A stretch of 64,000 bases of DNA from Arenicola marina (taxonomy: Eukaryota; Annelida; Polychaeta; Arenicolidae). The stretch lies in NCBI GenBank assembly GCA_964019135.1, contig OZ025248.1, positions 46,059,670 through 46,123,669 on the forward strand. Direction: 5' to 3'. Shown here piece by piece: positions 39,506 through 50,030 of this stretch. A program made the position numbers and the translations under genes. Position 1 is the stretch's first letter, and each line of letters starts with the position of its first letter. Under the pieces are notes generated by a model. That model was not told the origin of the DNA and searched no databases. It worked only from the letters and a program-made list of their open reading frames with translations.

Positions 39506-40088
39506 CCACTACTCAAGCCTCGTGCTCGGCTGTCGCGGATCCGCGCCACGTGACTGCCCTGATGTCGTGCGGTGTCACGTGATGACATTACAACCAGGGT
39601 GGACATGGATTAGTGGAGATCAGAGACGACGGTCCCCTGGCGGTCCGATGGACTGCAGCCGGGGATTACACGCGGTGATGGCCCGGGCCATCGGCCGCCG
39701 GCATAAACCGCCGCGCGCCGCTCCCCGACATGGCGGATTAGGCCGGGGATGGCGGCATGGGTGGGTATTATGGTAATGTGTATGGACAGGGCTGGTAGGG
39801 TAAGGGGGTGGGGGGGGGGGGCGAGGCGGGGCGGGGCGGGTTGTACGGGGCGATGGGGCTGGTTTGTGGGGGGTGGGGTGGAGCAAGGCTAACCAGGACG
39901 CCTGACCTTTGTGAAGGACTTGATGACTTGGCCGGTAATCCCGACTCTTTGAATCACAATGTAGGCAGGATGTGGGGGCGGGAGGCCTTGTGGCCGGCCA
40001 GGGAGGGAGAGAGGGACGAAGGACATATGCAAGTTATGGAGACACTCAAGTTAACAATGACCGGATTTTTGGATGTCCCCGTCAAGTA
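39506..40088. other. GC-rich unique spacer with E-boxes and a G-rich tract
   Basis: There is no recognisable gene. Two CACGTG motifs lie at 39547-39552 and 39576-39581. A tract of long G runs at about 39795-39840 (GGGGGTGGGGG and CGGGGCGGGGCGGG) is a strong candidate for quadruplex formation on the plus strand. Confidence 0.5.
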
Positions 40089-40600
40089 TGACAACGACGT
40101 TACCATCCAGTATCACCCCAATATCACCCCGATGTCACTCCCATGTCATCCCGATGTCACCCCGATATCACCCCGATGTCACTCCCATATCATCCCGATC
40201 TCACCCCGAAATCACCCCGATGTGACTCCCATATCATCCCGTTGTCACCCCGATATCACCCCGATGTCACTCCGATGTCACCCCGATATCACCCCGATGT
40301 GACTCCCATATCATCCCGTTGTCACCCCGATATCACCCCGATGTCACTCCCATATCATCCCGATATCACCCCGATATCACTCCGATGTCACCCCGATATC
40401 ACCCCGATGTGACTCCCATGTCATCCCGATGTCACCCCGATATCACTCCGATGTCACCCCGATATCACCCCGATGTGACTCCCATGTCATCCCGATGTCA
40501 CCCCGATATCACCCCGATGTCACTCCTATATCATCCCGATGTCACCCCGATATCACCCCGATGTCACTCCCATGTCACCCTGATGTCACCCCGGTTGGTA
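40089..40600 (+). repeat. 11-bp minisatellite, about 46 units
   Basis: The unit is an 11-mer of the type ATCACCCCGAT, GTCACCCCGAT or GTCACTCCCAT. The variants recur in longer patterns of several units. Plus-strand frames with an 11-residue period (HPDVTPMSPRY) are by-products. Confidence 0.93.
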
Positions 40601-40656
40601 CGCGTCAGAGACAGTGTAGGCCTATATATGGCCAAAGGTTCAAAGAGCAGGGCATG

Positions 40657-41296
40657 CTGTAAGGTGGTGGGTGGGGGGGGGGACAGAGTGTAAGGTGATG
40701 GTTTGGGGGATAGGTTGTAAGGTGGTGGGTGGGGGGACAGGCTGTAAGGTGGTGGGTGGGGGGACAAGCTGTATGGTGGTGGGTGGGGGCGGACAGGCTG
40801 TAAGTTGATGGCTGGGGGGACAAGCTGTATGGTGGAGGGTGGGGGACAGGCTGTAAGGTGATGGCTGGGGGGACAAGCTGTATGGTGGAGGGTGGGGGAC
40901 AGGCTGTAAGGTGATGGCTGGGGGGACAAGCTGTATAGTGGAGGGTGGGGGGACAGGCTGTAAGGTGGAGGCTGGGGGGACAAGCTGTATGGTGGTGGGT
41001 GGGGGGACAGGCTGTAAGGTGATGGCTGGGGGGACAAGCTGTATAGTGGAGGGTGGGGGACAGGCTGTAAGGTGATGGCTGGGGGGACAAGCTGTATGGT
41101 GGAGGGTGGGGGACAGGCTGTAAGGTGATGGCTGGGGGGACAAGCTGTATAGTGGAGGGTGGGGGGACAGGCTGTAAGGTGGAGGCTGGTGGGACAAGCT
41201 GTATAGTGGAGGGTGGGGGACAGGCTGTAAGGTGATGGCTGGGGGGACAAGCTGTATGGTGGTGGGTGGGGGGACAGGCTGTAAGGTGGAGGCTGT
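40657..41296 (+). repeat. G-rich 27/26-bp minisatellite, about 24 units
   Basis: Two unit types alternate. A 27-mer contains GGTGATGGCTGGGGGG then ACAAGCTGTAT, and a 26-mer contains GGTGGAGGGTGGGGG then ACAGGCTGTAA, giving a 53-bp dimer in the middle of the array. Every unit has several G runs, so quadruplexes are likely on the plus strand. Minus-strand frames rich in proline, serine and histidine are by-products. Confidence 0.93.
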
Positions 41297-42499
41297 ATCG
41301 CCCAGCGCTGCCATTGGAGCGGGACATCCCAGGGGGTCCAGGGGGCGCTCGGGGACCCGCTATCAGCGCCCTCACGCGGCAGCCAGGTCACGTTGGAGAT
41401 TGTCCGGCGCGTGATCACATGGAAGCGAAGGATAACTTCCGCTGTTGCGCGGTCCAATGTTTGACGAGTCTGTCTGTGTGTCTGTCCAGTCGCCACTGCG
41501 GTGTCCCCGGGTCACAGACAGGTCGGGATGCCTAGGGGAAGGGCAGCCGCTGCCAGAACAACCTACGGTCACTTACAGCCAGCCTTCTGGCTCGCCACTG
41601 TCAACGTATGATTGTCAGCAGTGATTATACTTCCTCCTATATCTGTGGTCGGTGCTTTTAATACCCATTTCTGTTTCTGTTACGTGCCCTCACTGTAACC
41701 CTACGCCTGTGTGATATCAGAGTCTGTGGATCTAAATAGCCAGCTTCGGGCCTCTCCCCTGAGGCTACCTTCCCCCTCCCCTTCCCATCCGTAACCGCCA
41801 CCGCCCACCCCTCGTCTGCACGGTGACCCAATCCGTCCGGCCCTCCCAGCACACAGCGCCATCGCGCAAGTGATATTCCTCGGAAGGCTGCCCTCTCGCC
41901 GGCTTGATTTAGTACATCCGGGTCTTGCCGGCTATTGGTGGCTGGCATTATAGGGGATGCGGCGATAAAACCTGAACAGTGTATGGACACGCCGCTGGAG
42001 AGGTCGACTGGGACGCCAAGACATAAATCACTAAGAAGAACTGCGCAGGAGGCGAGGAATTGACTCCGCACAAGGACAATATTTTGACAATAGTTTTTCT
42101 ATGTATCATAGCCGGCTTCCTGGACAACCTGGTGATATTCTGTTGGCCCGGCAACGCACATCATTTCATCTCCATAACACGGGTATTCAGGACCTTTATT
42201 GAAGAAAGTATTAAGCGCATGTGCAAACCCTTCGATAAAACATTTTGTGACAAGCATTTCCTTCTTTTAGTAATGCCGCCAATACTATTAAGGCGAAAAC
42301 AGCGCCTTTATCCGAAGCGGGATATGCTAATAGGATGCAGATTATTGGACGTCGTCTTCCGCTTCTCCGGGCAACAAAGCCACGTCCGGGAAGCCAAGAA
42401 AAGGCTGTTCCGGTTGCGCGAGAAAGATGAATACGAGAATAGGTTTGGGGACAAGGCAATTTCATTCAGAAGAAGAACAAATATTACCATGTCTGCAAA
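41297..42499. other. Unique spacer between arrays
   Basis: GC-rich at the left, with readable but ambiguous frames on both strands at 41310-41440. The right half is AT-richer. Only the open frame listed separately is longer than about 140 codons. Confidence 0.45.
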
Positions 42500-42536
42500 C
42501 GGGAGAGGGACATATCACCGTGTGTCGTACGACTAG
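42060..42536 (+). other. Open frame of 158 codons, unrecognised
   Basis: The frame starts MTPHKDNILTIVFLC, has a hydrophobic stretch at about residues 9-30, then a basic, arginine-rich second half, and runs into the first units of the 33-bp array before stopping. I recognise no family. It shows neither the strong G/C third-position bias of the rapsyn exon nor splice signals that I trust, so it may be a chance frame. Confidence 0.2.
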
Positions 42537-45500
42537 ATGGGGACCTATCACTGTGTGTCGTACGACGGGATGGGGACCTATCACTGTGTGTCGTACGACG
42601 GGATGGGGACCTATCACTGTGTGTCGTACGACGGGAGGGGGACCTATCACTGTGTGTCGTACGACGGGATAGGGGACCTATCACTGTGTGTCGTACGACG
42701 GGATAGGGGACCTATCACTGTGTGTCGTACGACGGGATGGGGACCTATCACTCTGTGTCGTACGACGGGAGGGGGACCTATCACTGTGTGTCGTACGACG
42801 GGAGGGGGACCTATCACTGTGTGTCGTACGACTGGAGGGGGACCTATCACTGTGTGTCGTACGACGGGAGGGGGACCTATCACTGTGTGTCGTACGACTG
42901 GAGGGGGACCTATCACTGTGTGTCGTACGACTGGAGGGGGACCTTTCACTGTGTGTCGTACGACGGGAGGGGGACCTATCACTGTGTGTGGTACAACGGG
43001 ATGGGGACCTATCACTGTGTGTCGTACGACGGGAGGGGGACCTATCACTGTGTGTCGTACGACGGGATGGGGACCTATCACTGTGTCGTACGACTGGAGG
43101 GGGAGCTATCACTGTGTGTCGTACGACGGGATGGGGACCTATCACTGTGTGTCGTACGACGGGAGGGAGACCTATTACTGTGTGTCGTACGACTGGAGGG
43201 GGACCTATCAATGTGTGTCGTACGACTGGAGGGGGACCTATCACTGTGTGTCGTACGACGGGAGGGGGACCTATCACTGTGTGTCGTACGACGGGATGGG
43301 GACCTATCACTGTGTCGTACGACTGGAGGGGGAGCTATCACTGTGTGTCGTACGACGGGATGGGGACCTATCACTGTGTGTCGTACGACGGGAGGGAGAC
43401 CTATTACTGTGTGTCGTACGACTGGAGGGGGACCTATCAATGTGTGTCGTACGACTGGAGGGGGACCTATCACTGTGTCGTACGGCTGGAGGGGCACCTA
43501 TCACTGTGTGTCGTACGACGGGATAGGGACCTATCATTGTGTGTCGTACGACGGGAGGGGGACCTATCACTGTGTGTCGTACGACTGGAGGGGGACCTAT
43601 CACTGTGTGTCGTACGACGGGATGGGGACCTATCACTGTGTGTCGTACGACGGGATGGGGACCTATCACTGTGTGTCGTACGACGGGATGGGGAACTATC
43701 ACTGTGTGTCGTACGATGGGATGGGGAACTGTCACTGTGTGTCGTACGACGGGATGGGAAACTATCACTGTGTGTCGTACGACGGGATGGGGACCTATCA
43801 CTGTGTGTCGTACGACGGGATGGGGAACTATCACTGTGTGTCGTACGACGGGATGGGGACCTATCACTGTGTGTCGTACGACGGGATGGGGACCTGTCAC
43901 TGTGTGTGGTACGACGGGATGGGGAACTATCACTGTGTGTGGTACGATGGGATGGGGACCTGTCACTGTGTGTGGTACGACGGGAGGGGGACCTATCACT
44001 GTGTGTCGTACGACGGGATGGGGAACTATCACTGTGTGTCGTACGATGGGATGGGGAACTGTCACTGTGTGTCGTACGACGGGAGGGGGACCTATCACTG
44101 TGTGTCGTACGACGGGATGGGGACTTATCACTGTGTGTCGTACGACGGGATGGGGAACTATCACTGTGTGTCGTACGACGGGATGGGGACCTATCACTGT
44201 GTGTCGTACGACGGGATGGGGACCTGTCACTGTGTGTGGTACGACGGGATGGGGAACTATCACTGTGTGTCGTACGATGGGATGGGGACCTGTCACTGTG
44301 TGTGGTACGACGGGAGGGGGACCTATCACTGTGTGTGGTACGACGGGATGGGGACCTATCACTGTGTGTCGTACGACGGGATGGGGACCTATCACTGTGT
44401 GTGGTACGACGGGAGGGGGACCTATCACTGTGTGTCGTAAGACGGGATGGCGACCTATCACTGTGTGTCGTACGACTGGAGGGGGACCTATCACTGTGTG
44501 TCGTACGACGGGAGGGGGACCTATCACTGTGTGTCGTACGACGGGAGGGGGACCTATCACTGTGTGTCGTACGACGGGAGGGGGACCTATCACTGTGTGT
44601 CGTACGACGGGATGGGGAACTATCACTGTGTGTCGTACGACTGGAGGGGGACCTGTCACTGTCTGTCGTACGACGGGATGGGGAACTATCACTGTGTCGT
44701 ACGACGGGATGGGGACCTATCACTGTGTGTCGTACGACGGGATGGGGAACTATCACTGTGTGTCGTACGACGGGATGGGGGAACTATCACTGTGTGTCGT
44801 ACGATGGGATGGGGACCTGTCACTGTGTGTGGTACGACGGGAGGGGGACCTATCACTGTGTGTTGTACGACGGGATGGGGACCTATCACTGTGTGTGGTA
44901 CGACGGGATGGGGACCTATCACTGTGTGTCGTACGACGGGATGGGGACCTATCACTGTGTGTGGTACGACGGGAGGGGGACCTATCACTGTGTGTCGTAC
45001 GACGGGATGGGGACCTATCACTGTGTGTCGTACGACGGGATGGGGACCTGTCACTGTGTGTGGTACGACGGGATGGGGAACTATCACTGTGTGTCGTACG
45101 ATGGGATGGGGACCTGTCACTGTGTGTGGTACGACGGGAGGGGGACCTATCACTGTGTGTGGTACGACGGGATGGGGACCTATCACTGTGTGTCGTACGA
45201 CGGGATGGGGACCTATCACTGTGTGTGGTACGACGGGAGGGGGACCTATCACTGTGTGTCGTAAGACGGGATGGCGACCTATCACTGTGTGTCGTACGAC
45301 TGGAGGGGGACCTATCACTGTGTGTCGTACGACGGGAGGGGGACCTATCACTGTGTGTCGTACGATGGGATGGCGACCTATCACTGTGTGTCGTACGACG
45401 GGAGGGGGACCTATCACTGTGTGTCGTACGACGGGATGGGGAACTATCACTGTGTGTCGTACGACTGGAGGGGGACCTGTCACTGTCTGTCGTACGACGG

Positions 45501-47514
45501 GATGGGGAACTATCACTGTGTCGTACGACGGGATGGGGACCTATCACTGTGTGTCGTACGACGGGATGGGGAACTATCACTGTGTGTCGTACGACGGGAT
45601 GGGGGAACTATCACTGTGTGTCGTACGATGGGATGGGGACCTGTCACTGTGTGTGGTACGACGGGAGGGGGACCTATCACTGTGTGTTGTACGACGGGAT
45701 GGGGACCTATCACTGTGTGTGGTACGACGGGATGGGGACCTATCACTGTGTGTCGTACGACGGGATGGGGACCTATCACTGTGTGTGGTACGACGGGAGG
45801 GGGACCTATCACTGTGTGTCGTACGACGGGATGGGGACCTATCACTGTGTGTCGTACGACGGGAGGGGGACCTATCACTGTGTGTCGTACGACTGGAGGG
45901 GGACCTATTACTGTGTGTCGTACGATGGGATGGGGACCTATCACTGTGTGTCGTACGACGGGAGGGGGACCTATCACTGTGTGTCGTACGAATGGATGGG
46001 GACCTATCACTGTGTGTCGTACGACGGGATGGCGACCTATCACTGTGTGTCGTACGACTGGAGGGGGACCTATCACTGTGTGTCGTACGACGGGAGGGGG
46101 ACCTATCACTGTGTGTCGTACGACGGGATGGGGACCTATCACTGTGTGTCGTACGACTGGAGGGGGACCTATTACTGTGTGTCGTACGATGGGATGGGGA
46201 CCTATCACTGTGTGTCGTACGACGGGAGGGGGACCTATCACTGTGTGTCGTACGACGAGATAGGGACCTATCACTGTGTGTCGTACGACGGGATGGGGAC
46301 CTATCACTGTGTGTCGTACGACGGGATTGGGACCTGTCGCTGTGTGTGGTACGACGGGATGGGGACCTATCACTGTGTGTCGTACGACTGGAGGGGGACC
46401 TATTACTGTGTGTCGTACGATGGGATGGGGACCTATCACTGTGTGTCGTACGACGGGAGGGGGACCTATCACTGTGTGTCGTACGACGAGATAGGGACCT
46501 ATCACTGTGTGTCGTACGACGGGATGGGGACCTATCACTGTGTGTCGTACGACGGGATTGGGACTTGTCGCTGTGTGTGGTACGACGGGAGGGGGACCTA
46601 TCACTGTGTGTCGTACGACGGGATGGGGACCTACCACTGTGTGTCGTACGACGAGATGGGGACCTATTACTGTGTTTCGTACGATGGGATGGGGACCTAT
46701 CACTGTGTGTCGTACGACGGGAGGGGGACCTATCACTGTGTGTCGTACGACGGGATGGGGACCTATCACTGTGTGTCGTACGACGGGAGGGGGACCTATC
46801 ACTGTGTGTCGTACGACTGGAGGGGGACCTATCACTGTGTGTGGTACGACGGAGGGGGACCTATCACTGTGTGTGGTACGACGGGAGGGGGACCTATCAC
46901 TGTGTATCGTACGACGGGATTGGGACCTGTCGCTGTGTGTGGTACGACGGGAGGGGGACCTATCACTGTGTGTCGTACGACGGGATGGGGACCTACCACT
47001 GTGTGTCGTACGACGAGATGGGGACCTATTACTGTGTTTCGTACGATGGGATGGGGACCTATCACTGTGTGTCGTACGACGGGAGGGGGACCTATCACTG
47101 TGTGTCGTACGACTGGATGGGGACCTATCACTGTGTGTCGTACGACGGGAGGGGGACCTATCACTGTGTGTCGTACGACTGGAGGGGGACCTATCACTGT
47201 GTGTGGTACGACGGAGGGGGACCTATCACTGTGTGTGGTACGACGGGAGGGGGACCTATCACTGTGTATCGTACGACGGGATGGGGACCTATTACTGTGT
47301 GTCGTACGATGGGATGGGGATCTATCACTGTGTGTCGTACGACGGGAGGGGGACCTATCACTGTGTGTCGTACGACTGGAGGGGGACCTATCACTGTGTG
47401 TCGTACGACTGGAGGGGGACCTATCACTGTGTGTCGTACGACGGGATGGGGACCTATCACTGTGTGTCGTACGACGGGATGGGGACCTATCACTGTGTGT
47501 CGTACGACTGGAGG
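42500..47514 (+). repeat. 33-bp minisatellite, about 152 units
   Basis: The unit is 33 bp, built on GGGGACCTATCACTGTGTGT followed by CGTACGACGGGAT. It contains the 10-bp palindrome GTCGTACGAC. The unit length is a multiple of three and five of six frames lack stops, so very long frames occur on both strands (up to 1330 codons on plus at 43539-47531 and 461 on minus). Indels of one or two bases shift them between the repeats GWGPITVCRTT, GMGTYHCVSYD and DGDLSLCVVRR. Nothing else supports translation. Confidence 0.96.
43870..45600 (+). repeat. 824-bp tandem duplication inside the 33-bp array
   Basis: A run of variant units recurs at an offset of 824 bp. Marker pairs are GTCGTAAGACGGGATGGCG at about 44436 and 45260, and the shortened CACTGTGTCGTACGACGG units at about 44690 and 45514. 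824 is one base short of 25 units, which fits a shared 1-bp indel. A smaller repeat with an offset of 229 bp joins about 43082 and 43311. Confidence 0.8.
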
Positions 47515-47604
47515 GATCGTCTGGCACATGACACACAGACCAAGGCCGTTCTCGTCGTCCTCGCCGTATATGACACTACCGCCATCTGGTTTGCTTGAGC
47601 TGTC
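47515..47604 (-). other. Exon-like segment beside the 33-bp array, weak
   Basis: On the minus strand TTAAACAG is followed by an open reading of about 30 codons (DSSSKPDGGSVIYGEDDENG, then LGLCVMCQTIP) that looks compositionally coding and ends where the array begins. No donor is convincing and no homologue is recognised. The opposite strand is open too, so this is only a candidate. Confidence 0.2.
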
Positions 47605-48229
47605 CTGTTTAATTGATTGGTCATGTAAACGCCTGGAGTACGTGAAAAGTACAGTAGCATCTACGATACGGGATGTCCTTATTGCTAAATGACATGTGCT
47701 AGCCGCCATTCTGACGTAAGCGTGTAACCTTCACCGCGAAGACCAACCTGTGCGCCTCCTCCTCATTACAATTAGTCTCTGGCTATTCTCAACGTACGTT
47801 GGTTGTTGTCATTTCCTTTCCCAACAAGCTGAATGCGATGAGTAGACTCACCTGTATAGCGTAAAATTCTTAAAGATCAGCCTTTCTGCTGTCTGGCTAA
47901 CGATGGTTGTCTGAACACTCCTACTAGACTTGTCAGATGCGCTTCAAGGGATGACTCCTTTCATCCCAAAATACGGTCCATCATAATTGCATGATGTCTG
48001 GCACCAAGGCAAGACGCTATGCTACGTGGTCGGGGACTAATGAGACGAGATTGTCAAGCATAGCTTTAGAAAACGAAAATCGATGCCAATATTATGGGTA
48101 CATATTCCACCACATATGAGTCTATATATGTCACATATGACACTCGATGTCCATACCCGAAAAAAATTTCAGTACCCGGAACAGATCTGAGCCAATCTAC
48201 CGTTTCCGGCTCTCTCTGAAGAATACTTT
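47605..48229. other. Unique DNA, nothing recognised
   Basis: No gene, array or known element could be supported. Confidence 0.4.
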
Positions 48230-48475
48230 CAACAAACAGCGGGTCTCTAGACCCAATATTAACGGAGTTATACGGAAAAACTTGCTTCGTGAATTTGACC
48301 TTGCTGTGACCTTGACCGCGAATGCGTGACCTTGATCAATATGATCATCCGACCCCAAATACTAATGCCATGTCATACGCAAGGCGTCGGTTGTCTGAAT
48401 AAATTGTCTCCTTCATGGCGAAATTGAGTCGTTTTTCAGCCAAAATGCAGGAAATTAATTTGGTCGAACCTATGG
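48230..48475 (+). repeat. Dispersed repeat copy A with TGACCTTGACC motifs
   Basis: This segment is homologous to 49070-49310. Shared landmarks in order are TCTCTAGACCCAATATTAA, a GGAAAAAC...TTCGTGA block, TTGACCTTGCTGTGACCTTG, CCCAAATA.TAATG, CGCAAGG, CTTCATGG and GCCAAAATGC. The copies differ enough to be old. The family was not named. Confidence 0.75.
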
Positions 48476-48560
48476 AAGACCGAGGGCAGGATTTCGTATG
48501 AAAAATGACTGATCGAGCGGGTTTGGGGACTTCTGAAACAGTAGCCTCTACATGCGACAC

Positions 48561-48630
48561 GCCACTTTGGCGTAGTTGATAAGGCTTTCGACTTTGGGTA
48601 TGAAGGTTGGGTGGTCAAACCCGGCTGGGT
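48561..48630 (+). mobile_element. tRNA-like head of a SINE, tentative
   Basis: TGGCGTAGTTGATAAGGC (48568-48585) matches the pol III A box, and GTGGTCAAACCC (48611-48622) is a degenerate B box at a tRNA-like distance. The T-rich stretch that follows could belong to the body or tail. It lies between the two dispersed-repeat copies. Confidence 0.4.
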
Positions 48631-49069
48631 GCCTATTTTTATTTTTTTCGTTTTTATGCTGGAAACACATTTTGGTTGATATAAAAGAAACATTCGGCCC
48701 GCGGGCGTCACTTTTTGAATATAGAATTGCAAAGGGCTAGCGACAACATTGGGGTGTAGGCCGAAACGTCATCTCGATCCGTCTTCAAGTGGCCGCATCG
48801 AGTCTTTATAATGGGATTGACCATGTTAATGTTTGATTATTTCCTTGCGTCCAAACCACTGGTTCCATTTCGATGGCATTTGACACACATGATGTCAGTA
48901 ATATTGGTACATATACAACTACATAAAGGTAATCTAGCTGCATGCATGTAATCACCGCATTTTTTAATAATTTTTATTAGGTTACATCCAATAACTCAAA
49001 CACTATCAATGTGAGGTGAAATCTGAGGCCACATTACTATTGCGCCTGTCTCTGACTAATACTCTGAGA

Positions 49070-49620
49070 CCAACCGCGGATCTCTAGACCCAATATTAAT
49101 CGAGTTACGCGGGAAAACATGTTTCGTGACATTGACCTTGCTGTGACCTTGACCTTGGCTGCGTGACCTGGACCGATGCAGCACTTCGCGCCCAAATAAT
49201 AATGTCAAGTTGCACGCAAGGTGTTGTTTGTCTGACTTGTGCCCTTCATGGAAAAATTGAAGAGAACTTCTTCCCGCCAAAATGCTCCCGTAGGGTCACA
49301 TGTTAAACTTTTGGAATTTTTTGCAGAACAACTATTTAGGCGATTTGCACAATTTTAAGACGATATATAAGGTATCTATAGGCCCAATACAAGAAATAAT
49401 TTGGAGGGTCATTAAATGAAAACTGTGACAGTAGTATCTTTCAATGGTTAAGCGAATTTTGAAGAAAAAAATCTTGTGACCTTGACCTTTGACCTACATT
49501 GCTCATCTACGAACTTAACCTGACGATTGCTATAATGCGTGACAAGACAAACAGACAGGCAGACAGACAGACGGATAAACCGAACACACCGACATAAGAC
49601 GAAAGTCATTATTACACATA
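49070..49620 (+). repeat. Dispersed repeat copy B, longer, ending in a CAGA-rich tail
   Basis: The first 240 bp match copy A. The copy continues through an AT-rich middle to TGACCTTGACCTTTGACCT (49477-49495) and a CAGA-type microsatellite (49549-49572), ending near 49620. This layout resembles repeats I associate with molluscan genomes, which is recollection and not a database match. Confidence 0.6.
49477..49495 (-). promoter_or_regulatory. Nuclear-receptor element: DR1 plus an extra half-site
   Basis: On the minus strand this reads AGGTCAAAGGTCAAGGTCA, a perfect DR1 (AGGTCA-A-AGGTCA) overlapping TCAAGGTCA, the extended half-site preferred by ERR and NR5A receptors. The match to the motifs is seen; any activity is inference. 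It belongs to the dispersed repeat. Confidence 0.45.
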
Positions 49621-50030
49621 TTGCCTCAGGCAGCGATATGATTGGTTCCTGACTGCCATGGTGAGCGTTTACTTCTGCCTTGTCAGGAAATAAACGTCAT
49701 TACCATTGATATATATATCCACTGACAGTGTGCAGCGCTGAATGGCTCGGGACAATTGGCTCTATTACCAATTACAAGCAGGCCAGTTTATAGCCGGATT
49801 GGTCGCTGGGTGTTTTTGCCACAAGCCAGGGGGTCGGTCCGACCGCTAGTGCGTTAGCGCCAACGACGGCCTGCGGGGAGAAGTGACACCGCCATAGCAC
49901 TGCTCCTCGCCTCTTGCCAGCTGCAAAAGGACACACAGAAATAGAGCAACATTACCTGTTGAGGCCTGTTTTGCGCAGGTGACTTCCAATTCATTTCCTG
50001 TTTTCCCCTTGTGACCCGGAGAACATTAGC
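49621..50030. other. Unique spacer before the 31-bp array
   Basis: Contains a good minus-strand acceptor-like sequence (TGTGTGTCCTTTTGCAG, ending near 49921) followed by an open frame of about 48 codons of no recognised family. No gene can be supported. Confidence 0.35.

Noticed and set aside
37316-39582. Histidine/threonine-rich open frames of 311-584 codons
   Set aside because: They are the stop-free translation of a 16-bp tandem unit, identical in all three frames.
41310-41440. Possible exon (minus reading with FHVITRRTISNVTWLPR)
   Set aside because: Both strands give equally coding-like text and no splice signals are convincing.
43539-47531. 1330-codon open frame on the plus strand as a giant repetitive protein gene
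   Set aside because: It lies wholly in the 33-bp array, several frames on both strands are equally open, and no start context, splice signal or domain supports it.
49854-49975. Minus-strand exon after the acceptor-like TCCTTTTGCAG
   Set aside because: The acceptor looks good, but none of the frames gives a recognisable product and no donor or neighbouring exon was found.
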